This document shows positions 5,948 to 6,215 of a stretch of DNA of 6,215 nucleotides, piece by piece. Within the stretch, counting starts at the first letter, position 1, and each line of letters begins with the position of its first letter. Both the position numbers and the translations under genes were made by a program. The stretch comes from UBA7239 sp035456205 (GTDB lineage Bacteria > Pseudomonadota > Gammaproteobacteria > Pseudomonadales > UBA7239): positions 1 through 6,215 of the forward strand of contig DATIDQ010000195.1 of NCBI GenBank assembly GCA_035456205.1, written 5' to 3'. The notes below the pieces were generated by a model. That model searched no databases. It was not told the origin of the DNA and was given only the letters and a program-made list of their open reading frames with translations.

Positions 5948-6215
5948 TCACCAAAGAGAGAGCACACGCCTGTCAAGCTCAACAGGTATTTCTTTACAGG
6001 AAGGCACATTCACTGGAGCAACCTGTCCATTTTTGACTACAGAAAATTTCACAACACTGATTTTAACCAACCGGGATTCGCACAATACAATGTACTCACT
6101 CCGGAATGCATCCAATGCCAGACTTTCTCCTGGATCGACGCCTCCAACGAAATAAAACTGGCTCAACCTTCCCGCATCCACATGCATCTTTACGCTAGAA
6201 ACCAGATCACCCTCC
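5948..6215 (-). CDS. Unrecognised protein, C-terminal part (gene continues beyond window)
   Basis: A minus-strand frame is open from the right edge (first full codon at 6214) to TGA at 5948-5950, giving the last 89 residues or so. The real start lies outside the window; the internal ATG at 6187 need not be it. The visible part has alternating hydrophobic/polar strands typical of a small beta-rich domain: VSSVKMHVDAGRLSQFYFVG, YIVLCESRLVKISVVKF, VVKNGQVAPVNVPS and a terminal VLSLW. It has two cysteines, in VLCES and SCKE. I do not recognise the family. The S-E-Y-x-V-x-C run followed by basic residues and a later Gly is loosely like the surface-adhesin protein E type of small envelope domain, but this is weak. 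It ends 14 bases before the lytic transglycosylase ATG, so a shared transcript is likely. Confidence 0.6.
   Translation of the reverse strand, partial: EGDLVSSVKMHVDAGRLSQFYFVGGVDPGESLALDAFRSEYIVLCESRLVKISVVKFSVVKNGQVAPVNVPSCKEIPVELDRRVLSLW

Noticed and set aside
5952..5954. TTG as the start of the lytic transglycosylase gene
   Set aside because: The ATG at 5933 has GGTGG at good spacing and gives a normal-length signal peptide. The TTG extension would overlap the upstream gene and lengthen the n-region without need.
1..6215. CRISPR array, tRNA or insertion sequence
   Set aside because: I see no spaced direct repeats, no cloverleaf-like tRNA sequence, and no transposase or terminal inverted repeats.

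Overview
The window reads as chromosomal DNA of a gammaproteobacterium. Three things point there: a bacterial-type N-end-rule leucyltransferase (Bpt), a class IV-type pilin subunit of the Pseudomonas/Cellvibrio sort, and a soluble MltB-family lytic transglycosylase. Base composition is moderate, and genes have good Shine-Dalgarno sites. I cannot fix the genus. An environmental marine or soil lineage near Cellvibrionales/Pseudomonadales is only a guess.

Layout. Bases 1-68 hold the last codons of a plus-strand gene that overlaps the start of bpt by ATGA (possibly aat). bpt (65-784, +) faces a type IV pilin gene (811-1308, -) with only 26 bp between them. A 212-bp divergent intergenic region (1309-1520) follows, with a very AT-rich stretch at 1471-1500. 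Next is a tight plus-strand operon of four genes (1521-4754): two DUF35/OB-fold proteins and then two SCP2/lipid-transfer-type thiolase-fold proteins. Spacings are 10 bp, -8 bp and 1 bp, and a strong bidirectional terminator closes the operon at 4779-4806. On the minus strand, converging on that terminator, are an MltB-family lytic murein transglycosylase (4809-5933) and, just upstream of it, the 3' end of an unrecognised gene (5948-6215, cut by the window edge).

The most interesting part is the four-gene operon. Its composition, order and protein sizes resemble, from memory, the actinobacterial DUF35-ltp4-ltp3 locus (Rv3521-Rv3522-Rv3523 of M. tuberculosis), which is tied to side-chain cleavage of sterol CoA esters. 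Here the DUF35 partner is two separate genes. Both DUF35 proteins have lost the zinc-ribbon cysteines usual for the family, and both thiolase-fold proteins lack the usual nucleophilic cysteine and the His of the GHP motif. The simplest inference is a heteromeric acyl-CoA retro-aldolase (or another non-Claisen C-C lyase) rather than a true thiolase. Its substrate is not shown by the sequence.

The other genes do protein turnover tagging (Bpt), surface pilus or pseudopilus assembly (pilin) and cell-wall remodelling (MltB family), and have no evident link to the operon.
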